Shown here one piece after another: positions 33,434 through 44,700 of a stretch of 64,000 nt of DNA (its first letter is position 1; each line of letters starts with the position of its first letter). Source of the stretch: Mactromeris polynyma (taxonomy: Eukaryota; Mollusca; Bivalvia; Venerida; Mactridae); assembly GCA_032209605.1 (NCBI GenBank), contig JASFXZ010000013.1:9817901-9881900 (forward strand), read 5' to 3'. Made by a program: the position numbers and the translations under genes. Under the pieces are notes generated by a model. It worked only from the letters and a program-made list of their open reading frames with translations. It was not told where the DNA came from and searched no databases.

Positions 33434-34066
33434 CGGAATGGTAGCTTCTACAATTCAGCACTCAAATCTCAGATCACAAAATCTACTCTAATGAGTCCAA
33501 TAGTGACTCAAACTTGGTGTGAAAAATGTATTAACATGTTAAATAAGTGCTGAATATTCTTTGTGACCAATTTTTCCTAGAGATTTTAGTGTGCAAATGG
33601 GCTAAGAGAGTAATTATTACGTCTGAGTGTTGGGTGTGACACTAAAACACAATACACACACCCATATCTCATAATTACGCTAAAATCTCAAAGAGAATGG
33701 ACGAAAACGAATATTCAGCACTCATTTGACACATTTGACACATTTAACACATTTGACACATTTGACACATTTGACACATTTAACACATTTGACACATTTA
33801 ACACATTTGACACATTTAACACATTTGACACATTTGACACATTTAACACATTTGACACATTTAACACATTTGACACATTTGACACATTTAACACATTTAA
33901 CACATTTGACACATTTGACACATTTAACACATTTGACACATTTGACACATTTAACCCATTTGACATTTACATGCAATTTCTATACTCAAAATTCCACTAT
34001 CGGACTAATAAACGTAAATTTTGTGATTTGAGTGCTGAGTGTACGTATCCGTTACAATTCCGGGCC
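33434..34066. mobile_element. TIR element family E with internal 9-bp repeat
   Basis: Ends acaattcagcactcaaatct and gatttgagtgctgagtgtac, inverted. The middle (33723-33966) is a run of acacatttg/acacattta units. Confidence 0.7.
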
Positions 34067-34299
34067 TTGATTAGCTGTTGATTGCTGTATCACACGAACT
34101 AACCGGATTGGCTATATAAAACAAGACCCGTTCAATTTTTTAACATTTATTCATATAAACAATAGAATCTATATTTGTAACAACATGATAAATTAGATAC
34201 ATATAGATGCAATGTATCAATACATAAAATGTTAGGAAATTAGACAAAAGTAATTGAAGTATTCATGCACACACACTTATCCCAAAATGCGGTCAGACA

Positions 34300-35055
34300 A
34301 TGAGTCTTCCTGGTCCCGATCTCCCAAAGCATCTCAAACAGAAATCTCAGCTCAATATTGAGATTTTGCTCAAATCAGAGTCTGAGTTTGAGACAAATCT
34401 CATTTTGCATCTCTTTAAAAATTGAGAAAAAACTCATTTAAGTTTCGTGTTGTCATACCAATTTTGAGTCCAGTCTCAGCTGAGAAAATTCTCAACGAAT
34501 TGAGGCAATATTTGAGCTAAGATTTAGTTCAAGCCCGACCTCTCAAAGTATCTCAAATAGAAACTTTAGCTCAATATTGAGATTTTGCTCAAATCAGAGT
34601 CTGAGTTTGAGACTAATCTCATTTTGCATCTTTTTTTGAAATTGATAAAAAACTCATCAAAGTTTCGTGTTGTAATACCATTTTGAGTCCCAGTCTCAGC
34701 TGAGAAAATTCTCAACGAATTGAGGCAATATTTGAGCTAAGATTTAGTTCAAAACCCGATCTTTCAAAGTAACTCAAATAGAAATTTCAGCTCAATATTG
34801 AGATTTTGCTCAAATCAGACTCTGAGTTTGAGACTAATCTCATTTTGCATCTCTTAAAAAATTGAGAACTCAAGTATCTCAAATAGAAATTTTAGCTCAA
34901 TATTGAGATTTTGCTAGAATCAGAGTCTTGAGTTTAAGACAAATCTCATTTTGCATTTTCTTAAAAAAAAACCTCGTGTTGTAATTTTGAATCTTAGCTG
35001 AGAAAATTCTCATCAAATTTAGTCAATATTTCAGCTTAGATTTAGCTAAGATTGA
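34300..35055. repeat. ~220-bp tandem repeat rich in CTCA/TGAG, about 3.5 copies
   Basis: agctcaatattgagattttg starts at 34349, 34568, 34789 and (shortened unit) 34894. Many internal ctcaa/ttgag inversions. Confidence 0.85.
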
Positions 35056-35439
35056 GATGCTTCTGGAGATATCTCGATCAAGAGTTTATATAAATGAAAG
35101 CATTTAGACAACTTAATGTTTCTTTTCCGTTGCAACATCTCTAGAGCAACATTCACGCCCAATTTGACTGTTGTTAAGAGGCTGTTGCTTAGGAGAGGTT
35201 CAATTCTTCGTAAACTCTTACAACAGGAACAAAATTGATACTGTTTTTGAAGGAGGTTATTACTCAAGAGAGGGCCCCTCTCGATAGGTTCAACTTCAAT
35301 TGTTTTTCAAAAAAGCAACATATTTTAAAACTTTGTCACTTTTTTGTTCTAATTTATTTTCTTATAAGCTTGATGTCCATAGAAGGACTTCCTCGCCTTG
35401 AGATCTATACAAATATCTACAACAATTCAAGTATATATA

Positions 35440-35676
35440 AACGCTGCTATGGGATTTATAATCTCTTCTGTAAGTGACGTCATTTCAAGAAACGCAACAT
35501 GTGATGTCACAATTTGCAAGCAGGAAACAATATTTACTCCATATAATCACTTCATTATCACTTTGCCATATGGGGCAAATATTGCTTACTGTCAGTACAT
35601 GGTGACGTCATATGTGACGTTTTCTTGAAGTGATGTCACTTAAAAAAGAGGTTGGAAATCGTACAGCGGCGCTCAT
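35440..35676. mobile_element. MITE family A, copy 5
   Basis: Begins aacgctgctatgggatttat and ends gtacagcggcgctcat; internal TGACGTCA and TGATGTCAC sites. Confidence 0.82.
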
Positions 35677-35689
35677 ATTGAGACATTAC

Positions 35690-36650
35690 GTGGGGGTGAT
35701 AAAAAAATACTTGGATAGGAGTATGTTTTTGAGACTGTCGTTATTTCTTTATGTGCTAAAGCTTCGAATAAACATTCACAGCGATTAGCAACATATAAAA
35801 ACGTGCTACCAGTACAGCAAATTGGAACAAAAAAACCCACACCGTTTAAGAAGATATTACGAACGTTCATATATATTCTAACATCCCTCGTTGTTCCAAA
35901 CCAGCATAAATAACGTTTTCTATTGTGGTGGCAATTTGCTTGCAGTAGCCCTGTAGAAATATCGTACGTGTTGTTTTTGTCAACACTTCAGAATGACCTG
36001 TGTAGGCGATGTTAAGATTAACAATTGAGACAATCCACTTCTAAGAACATAATTTACGATGAATCCAGATGTCTACATAAGTATGTTTAACCAAGTGCTT
36101 ACAACCCGTGTAAGTAGCCCCAAAAGACGCATATTTATATTTATACAAGTAAGTATTTTGCAAGCAACAATTAAGTGGTAAATAAGTTATTTTTGGGCAT
36201 TCGACACTAAGTAAAAATCTGCGCATATTATATCATTTTTGTTGTTGATATGCGATATTAAAACTCACTACGAAGCGGCAGGGATTTTGTTATACGGTAG
36301 TTTCATAGCACTAGAATCGCATTTCATTTCATGGTAAGGCTTTCTGTAGCCAATCGTAGACATCAAATCAGCTGTAGGGATTTTCTGTGACTTAAATTAG
36401 AATTTCTGACAATGCCGAAATAATGTTTAATTTATCGTTTTAATTACAAGCAGGAAACCACTTCAGGGATTAGCAAACATAAGTATTTCATTCGGAAAAG
36501 TCACATTCAATAGCGTATGCCATAAGTGTCTTTGACGTTTGTTATGAATTAAATGTCTAATTTCTAGCATAATGTTTCAAATTTAGCAAAATAAACAAAT
36601 ATTTTCGTAGGATGTGATGTCATTCTTTATCAAATATGCCAAAATATTAA
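35690..36650. other. Nothing recognised
   Basis: Unique AT-rich sequence. No exon-like signals, no family repeats. The stretch 37490-38700 is similar. Confidence 0.45.
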
Positions 36651-36653
36651 AGT

Positions 36654-37003
36654 ACTGTAAAACCTCAATAATAAGACCACCCTTGAGACTCTTGAGAACT
36701 GGTCTTAATATTGAGGTGGTCTTAATATTGTGGTCGTTTTGTTATTGAAGTGATCTTAATATTGAGATGGTCTTAATATTGTGGTCGTCTTAATATTGAA
36801 GTGGTCTTAATATAGTGGTCGTCTTAATATTGTGGTCGTCTAAATATTGAGGTGGTCTTAATATTGAGGTGGTCTTAATATTGAGGTGGTCTTAATATTG
36901 AGGTGGTCTTAATATTGAAGTTCAATAAAGAGCAAAACACTGAAAAGGTCTTCATATGGTCTCATTCATATTGAGGTGGTCATTAAGTGAGGTTTTTTCT
37001 GTA
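36654..37003. mobile_element. MITE family B with internal expansion
   Basis: Starts actgtaaaacctcaataata; the block ggtggtcttaatattga is repeated about 13 times before aagtgaggttttttctgta. Intergenic. A further partial copy follows at 37118-37200. Confidence 0.8.
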
Positions 37004-37344
37004 TATTAATTACACGAAAAATGTCATGTAGATATAAAGGGTACTTTAACAGTATTTATTCTCACGAGCAATTGCTTAGAACAAACTACCAAGAAACGGT
37101 GCATCAAACCGATACAGTCAATCCTCGAGAATAAGACCACCCTTGGTTCTCCTAGCTTCTGTCGATAGCTGATAAGCGTTGGTCAGATTATCGAGTTAAA
37201 AATATGGAAGAAAACAGGTCAGAGTAAAGGTCTATAATAAACAGACAATTGCAAAATTACTTATATATTCATGTGATGAAATTTGTTAAGAATATTTCCA
37301 CTTTACAAAACTTACACAAGTGTTTATTAACGCCTAATTTCACC

Positions 37345-37480
37345 ATAGGCGCTGCGTTCAGTTACGGCTAACAGTCGCTCACGTTTTGATTGTATCCCTG
37401 GCCCAAGGTACATGCATCACATTGATTGCACACGGGGAACCAAATGGCATAACGTTACGAAACGTGAGCCGCATATACAT
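37345..37480 (+). repeat. Dispersed repeat H, copy 1 (copy 2 at 58575-58700)
   Basis: Shared blocks: cgttcagttacggctaac, tgtatccctggc, aacgttacgaaacgtgagcc. Confidence 0.75.
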
Positions 37481-38714
37481 TTTGTTAAGTGCAATTGCTT
37501 GTGAATGGATTGTCTCCCTTGGTGCCATTGTGAAATTCGTCTATGAATGCGGAACATGTGAATTTACTGCGACTACATTTTATCGGTTATTTATGGTACG
37601 GGAAGATTAATTGTGTGTTTTCGTTCTTCCTATTACATAGTCTAGTCAGGCATCGCATCTCTAGCCAAGGGCGTTACATAGCTGACATGCTTAACCACTT
37701 GAAACTATTAACAATACAATTGCTTCACTTAATAAGTGTCAGGGTTTGTATGTGCCTTGTAAATAAAAACAACGTCTTGCTTACTATGAAATTGAGTGCG
37801 TAGGTTCGTAGTTATATTTTAATTGACTGAAAAATAGGAATTTCAGCCAATTAATAATTTGTAGTTTTAAGACAAAATTGATGACGACACTTAAGACATG
37901 AAAACAATGAAACGACATTGAAATACAAAACATGACGTCACCAAGTAACGTTGTGATGATTTTAGCCCCGTTTTTTAATATAATTTGAGTTAGTATGATA
38001 GTCCGATGACCTTAACAGTATTCCAGATTTACCAACCTGTACGAACCTAGTTATAAGTTGTAAGAACTTAGCGCGCTCAGTAAGTATCATGGATTTGAGT
38101 AGAAAGTTCATCCGATTAAACGACGCTCGTTCAGTCGTACAACTCAGTATTGAACAAAATATGCATACGAGCAAACAGCAAGATAAACACAAAATATATA
38201 AATACCATCAAGAAATATATACTAGCTGTTGTAAACATGACGATTATGGCGGTTCAAAATGTCACATTCTCTATGTACGTGAATATGTTTATCCATTAAG
38301 GATATTTTTTACTTCCGCGCGAGAAAATTAGGTACTTGTTTTGTTAATATAAAATAATCACCAGTATACGCAGGCAAAAGAGCTATCGAGACAAATACAT
38401 GTATACTTGAGTAAACTAAGTATACACTAAGTATTTGTTGTCCATCGTAAACGATATTTATAAATAAACGATAAAAAAGAGAAATATTTTTGAAGTGTAC
38501 TCTTACGTTATTCCATAAATTTCTATTATCAAAACATTGATTAAAATTTTTTTTATTTGATAGTCAATTAAACTTATTAAGAGTTGTTTTGCTTAGTTAA
38601 GTAAACACTTTCGTGAAATCGGGGCCATATGTTCATCCGAAAGAAACTGGCACCAACTTCACAATACAATTCAGAGGTCAAGGAAGAATGGCTTAGGAGT
38701 TATTTATGTCAGTA

Positions 38715-39400
38715 AAGATTACAGGGAACACCACCTACACAAGACAATGCCTCTCCACACAGAACCAAGGGAACACCACCTACACAAGACAATGCCTCCC
38801 CACACAGAACCCAGGGAACACCACCTACACAAGACAATGCCTCCCCACACAGAACCCAGGGAACACCACCTACACACGACAATGCCTACCCACACAGAAC
38901 CCAGGGAACAACACCTACACAAGACAATGCCTCCCCACACAGAACCCAGGGAACACCACCTACACAAGACAATGCCTCCCCACAAAGAACCCAGGGAACA
39001 CCACCTACACAAGACAATGCCTCCCCACACAGAACCCAGGGAACACCACCTACACAAGACAATGCCTCCCCACACAGAACCCAGGGAACACCACCTACAC
39101 AAGACAATGCCTCCCCACACAGAACCCAGGGAACACCACCTACACAAGACAATGTCTCCCCACAAAGAACCCAGGGAAACCTCAGCACACGAAACATTAA
39201 GAGTTGACGAGGTGTAAGGGCAACGATCTATAGGAATGTGGAAGTAAGGAATTGTCTGACTGATTATCAAAAACAACCTTGCATATTTGGAGGGGGCAAC
39301 AAGGCGGGAAGAAGGGATGAAATGGAGGGAATAGATCATAGGACAAGCTAAGAAAGCAAGTTTACTACAGACGAAAATGGAAAAAGAACACGAATGTAGT
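38715..39400 (-). repeat. 45-bp minisatellite x10 inside a repeat F copy
   Basis: Unit: ccagggaacaccacctacac, aagacaatgcctccccacac, agaac. Its reverse complement matches the single-copy segment at about 4700-4745 of repeat F. The rest of repeat F continues to 39400. The 45-bp period keeps several frames open. Confidence 0.88.
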
Positions 39401-39424
39401 ACCAGGCCAAGGAATTGTATAATC

Positions 39425-39545
39425 AGTTAAATTGCCAAGGGGAACGAACATCCCATCCGAGGTTCGAATCTACAATATCCAGCTTGGAAGTATAGTTCTC
39501 CACCTACGGAGCTAGTTTGGCAGGCTGCAAGATTTAACAAACATA
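39425..39545 (+). mobile_element. SINE-like sequence with B box
   Basis: ccgaggttcgaatctac is a B-box match; no tRNA fold is evident. Confidence 0.35.
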
Positions 39546-39549
39546 TTCA

Positions 39550-40470
39550 AAGAGCGCCATGACACATCCAATTTTAGTGAAGTGGGTAATGACGTCGAGA
39601 AGTTCACAATCAAAGTGTTGACGTCACAAATGCTTTGTCCGAAGATGTTTTGGAGGCCTGATTGTGATTTATAGCATTTTTAAAACGAACGAGGAACTAT
39701 TAAGATATATTTACATTCAGACGCGACATTATCATTGTGTAGTTTACTTTTGCATTTTGTTCTAAATATTTGAATTGAAAGTTCAGTACTTTCGGTATTA
39801 AATGAAAGTTGAAAAATACATCTGTTAGATAACTTTTGAAACCTTAAACTGGACATTTTCTTACTAAAACATGTTTTGTCGTGGCGCAGCTACAATATTA
39901 TACAATGGAGACAAAAAATGAGGTTTTTGATTGTTCACCATTCTGACAAACTCAGCTCTCCTACTTTTAACCATTCCTTTGTTCAAACAGTGTTAAAATA
40001 CTTCCAGTCAAATGTTCGTAAATGATGGAACTGTTTGTATATAAAAGTAAAGCAAACTTAGCAGGCGACTAAGTCAAATATGATATGCATGCATATGAGT
40101 TAGGTATACGATTAAGGGGCAACTGATTTTTTGTTCCAAAACGCGATACCATGCCAATAAATAAATGGATTCTAATGGATACACGTCATACCAATTCGTC
40201 AGATATATGCAGAACAAATTTACTTAAAAAGAACAATTACTCATTGCAGATGTGTTTATAATGTTGGGGATATAACCAACATAAAAACCCTCAATCAAAC
40301 ATAGCACAGAAACTTGCAACAAAAATACTGCAAGGATTGCTTGTAAAAATCCTAGCGTACGGAATCATATGAATTTGGACCCTTGACAAAAAAGATAGAA
40401 TCCTTCAAATTCTCAATTTCTGGAATTATATCGAGAATTTATCACAAACAATTATTCACATCACATCATC
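39550..40470. other. Region 3' of gene C, nothing recognised
   Basis: Unique sequence; no clear AATAAA on the minus strand within 300 bases after the gene C stop. Confidence 0.45.
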
Positions 40471-40478
40471 ATCACTTT

Positions 40479-40710
40479 CTGAGCGCTGCTATGAGATTTA
40501 CAACATATTCTGTAAGTGACGTCATTTCAATATTTGATGTCACTATTTGCAAGCAGGAAGCTATATTTACTCCATATGGTTACTTCCTTTTTAGTTTTGC
40601 CATATAGGGCAAATATTGCTTACTGTCAGCACATGGTGACGTCACGTATGACGTTTTCTGGAAATTACGTCACTTAAATAAGGAGTTGGAAATCGTACAG
40701 CGGCGCTCAT
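40479..40710. mobile_element. MITE family A, copy 6, directly after the gene C stop
   Basis: Begins tgagcgctgctatgagattt and ends gtacagcggcgctcat, 14 bases beyond the gene C stop codon. It must form most of the 3' untranslated region unless cleavage occurs within those bases. Confidence 0.85.
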
Positions 40711-40724
40711 TTGTGCATGTACAC

Positions 40725-41703
40725 TCATACATCAGCTTGCAATGTGGAACAGCTAGTTATGGATGGCGTGTCCCAATCAGGTGTTTTCAGAGGAGGGGGA
40801 GGTGGTGGGGGAATTTTATGTAATAAACATTTATGTTCAGGTACTAGGTGCATGGTGGTGGGGGGATTATGATCCGTCGGACACATATCTTCAGGCACAG
40901 TGTGGATATGATGTGTTTGTTGAACATCTGCCCTTGTTTCAATAACGTTAGGGCTGCAGTTTACATGATTCTGCACCGGAGTTGAGATTCGTTGCCCCGG
41001 AACTTTTGTTATTACGGCGTAATCTGCATTATTAACTTGATAATGATGAAATGAATTATGTGCGTTGTGTTTCAATGCGGTATGGTTAGTCTGTTCTGAC
41101 GGACGCCGTCTCTCACTGTCTATCGAATTCTCTCTAGTCATTTGAGCTTTGCAGCACGTTGAATTGTTGGCCTTAATTGATTTAGGAACGTCATAATGTT
41201 GTGCAGTATTATGTAACTCACTTACAACACTGATGTTAGTTTCATGTACGTTTTGGTGAGGTTTATTTACACTAGAATGTTCTAAAATTTCACTATAATC
41301 TCCATTATCTGCTTGCTCATCGTCTAAACTTGAATAAGCAGATTCGGTATTCGGCTGTTTCCCATTGCTTCGACGCAATGGTGGGTGGGGTAAGAAAGAG
41401 GAGACACCCGTACTATTATCACAAAACATGTTTTCATCATCACTTTCTCCTTGTACTCTATTGAAATGAAATATCGTAGTTTCATAAGCGCTGGACTGTT
41501 GAAGAGGTTCGGTTTCAGGGTCTATGTTCTCGCGAGAATGTCCGAGATGACCGCTAGACTGTGTCGCGGAAATAGCGCCATCTTGTGGCAACAATTGCAT
41601 TTCTGTACTTTGCTTATCTCCATCGAGTGTTGTTGCTGTTTCGCTTTTTGTCGCCGTCTCTCGTTTCTTTTCACGTCCTATAGTAATATATCTGAAATTG
41701 GAT
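40725..41703 (-). CDS. Gene C last exon: cytoplasmic tail with ITAM-like pair
   Basis: 979-base exon with acceptor TTAATTACTTTCAG, an alternative acceptor 12 bases further in (same phase), and stop TGA at 40727-40725. Tyrosine motifs in order: SAYETT; ESAYSSL followed nine residues later by DYSEI, which is an ITAM-like E-x-x-Y-x-x-L ... Y-x-x-I; HYDVP (a Y-x-x-P Crk/Nck SH2-type site); and DYAVI. Near the end IPPPPPPPLKTP is a proline run suited to SH3, WW or EVH1 partners. The whole tail is hydrophilic, rich in Ser, Asn and His, and lacks a kinase or other folded domain. The reading frame is long, non-repetitive and fits the preceding exon. Confidence 0.85.
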
Positions 41704-44700
41704 CTGAAAGTAATTAAATAATTCGATTGAAAATAACAACATTATTTCCAATATTGATTTTAGTAAACCGTGTTAGTAACTTTAAGAATAGACAACTGTA
41801 TGTCATTCACGTCTGACCATTCATTTCAAATAATTAGATCTAAGTGAAACGCAACCACGAGGTATTGCAAATCGGTATCACAAAAAGATAAAACCTACTT
41901 AAAGGTTGATAGTCGTATTTTTTGGACGAAATATTTCTTTGTCATAAATATGAAAAAATCGGTGGTAATTGCCTTCATACAGATGCACTCTACAACTCTG
42001 AATTGTCATGTTTCAAACATGTTTCCCAAAACCACAAATACAAGAGTATATTCTATGTTGACCTAAGCGCCGGGTTAGCGCTATCATAGGAAATATCTGT
42101 ATATAACTCGTGTTTTGCAGTTCCAAGAAACTTTTAAAAAATCCACAATGTGTGAAGGCATTAAAAGGCTATTTTCTAAAAAATATTACTTGACATATTT
42201 TTTTATAGAAAATATGACTAACTACCTTTAACATGTCATGATGATAGAACACTAAACAACGTTTACTTCAATATTATAATTTTTCATATAATACAGCATA
42301 ACCTCAATAATGAGACCACCCTTGTGAACCTATTGAACAGGTCTTTACATCGAGGTGGTCCTAATATTGAGGTTTAATAAAGAGCTAAACAGTGAAATAA
42401 TACTCGAAAATGGTGTTATTTATTTTGAGGTGGTCTTAATATTGAGGTTTAATAAAGAGCTAAACAGTGAAATAATACTCGAAAATGGTGTTATTTATTT
42501 TGAGGTGGTCTTAATATTGAGGTTTAATAAAGAGCTAAACAGTGAAATAATACTCGAAAATTGTGTTATTAATTTTGAGGTGGTCTTAATATTGAGGTTT
42601 AATTAAGAGCTAAACAGTGAAATAATACTCGAAAATTGTGTTATTAATTTTGAGGTGGTCTTAATATTGAGGTTTAATAAAGAGCAAAACAGTGAAAAAA
42701 AACTCGAAAATTGTGTTATTAATTTTGAGGTGGTCTTAATATTGAGGTGGTATGACAGTGGGGTTCTACGGTAGTCGAATACAAAATATCGGCATAATCA
42801 TTTTCAATTATTGTATCTTCAAAATGGTTAAGAAAATAACTCGGTCTAACAAAAATGAAATAAGGTATACAACAGTTGTCCCCCTTTTACACAATATTTC
42901 TCTCTAGTGTTGGCGTATATGTCACAAACATTTAAACTACTCGCGTTTACGATAGCGCTAACAGTTAATCACAGCGCATTTAGAATGTAAACGTATACTA
43001 TTATGTATGTACAATGATTCGTGAATTAATCCACTCCGGACTCGAATGAAACACAAGTGTATTTCAAGACAAATCATACCCCAATTATACAATATTGTTA
43101 CTACAACAGTATAATTTAAAACACATTGAATACGGTGATGAACACAGATATAATCAATAAAATAACTTCGTTTGAAATTGCCATTCTATCTTACTATATC
43201 GTTCTTAAATTACATTACGTACTAGTAATACAATACTGGTTCGATTACGCTCGTAATGATAATCAAAAATCGGTCAGATTCGCCAATCGATTAATCGGCA
43301 TAATCGGATAACCCAGCCGATGCGATTAATCGACATAATCGACCAACCGGTTAAGTCCAATGATTATAATATTTGTTCGAGTATGCTCGTAATGATGGGC
43401 ATATTGTTCAGATTCGCCAATCGATTAATCGGCATAATCGGATAACCCAACCGATGCGATTAATCGACATAAAATCGAAAAATCGGTTATGACCTTTGAA
43501 GATTAAGTAGTGTGCCTTTTAGCAGGCAAAATATATAGTGTAACTGTTGCTTTTTTACAACATACAAATGATTCCGACTTCTTTATTGACAACAAAAGAA
43601 AATAAACTTCGACTGATACTACAAACTTCATTAAATATTTCGCAAAGTAAAGACATTATGCGAGCCATTGTCTACAAACAGTAATTACAAATGGCCTTCA
43701 GGTGCAATAAATGTTCGTCTCCACAAATCCGACACACCCTGCCATTTGTTTCGTTCAGTCAGAAATTTCCAAGCGAGTGTTGTTTTTAAATTTTCATTCA
43801 TTTTGGTTTTAAAATATGAAATAGTTAGACTCATATTTTAAATATATTTTGAGAGCAGCGCTGTTGGCAACAATAGTAACAATAGAGTATAACGACACCG
43901 ACTACAAACAAAATCATCATCAACATTATCATCACCATCACTACCATGATCAATATCGTTATCATCTATAACATCATCATTATTACTATCACCAACATCA
44001 TCAACATTATCATCACCATCACTACCATGATCAATATCGTTATCATCTATAACATCATCATCATTACTATCACCAACATCATCAACATTATCATCATCAC
44101 CATCACTATCACCACCATCATCATCATCATCACCATCACTATCACCACCATCATCATAATTATCATCATTATGACCATCATCATCACCACCATCATCCTC
44201 ACCATCACTATCACCACCATCATCATCATTATCATCATTATCACCATCACTATCACTACCATCATCATCATTATCATCATCACCACTATCACCACCATCA
44301 TCATCATTATCATCATTATCACCATCATCATCATCACTATCACCACCATCATCATCATTATCATCACTATCACCACCATCATTATCATTATCATCCTCAC
44401 CCTCACTATCACCATCATCATAATCATCATTACCATCACCACTATCGCCATTACTACTTTCATCCTTATCATCATCAGCATCATCATCAAACTATAAAGG
44501 TGTTTTGACTTGAAAAAAAAATCGGGGATTTTTTTTTATTACCATATTGTGTCTACCCTACGTTTTGAGACGAAACATTTTAGAATTTTAGTTTCACCGG
44601 ATTTTAACCGCTCAATAAATTATGACGGTAATCGCCTACCTGTAACACACAAACGTCAACGCCATCACCAAGGCAACGATTAGCAAGCCGAGAAATATAT

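Noticed and set aside
33715..34031. (THL)n, (KCV)n and (NVS)n repeat proteins
   Set aside because: A 9-bp simple repeat inside a transposon gives open frames on both strands.
38706..39339. Thr/Pro/Asn- or Trp/Cys-rich repeat proteins on both strands
   Set aside because: Readings of a 45-bp minisatellite that grew from a non-coding dispersed repeat.
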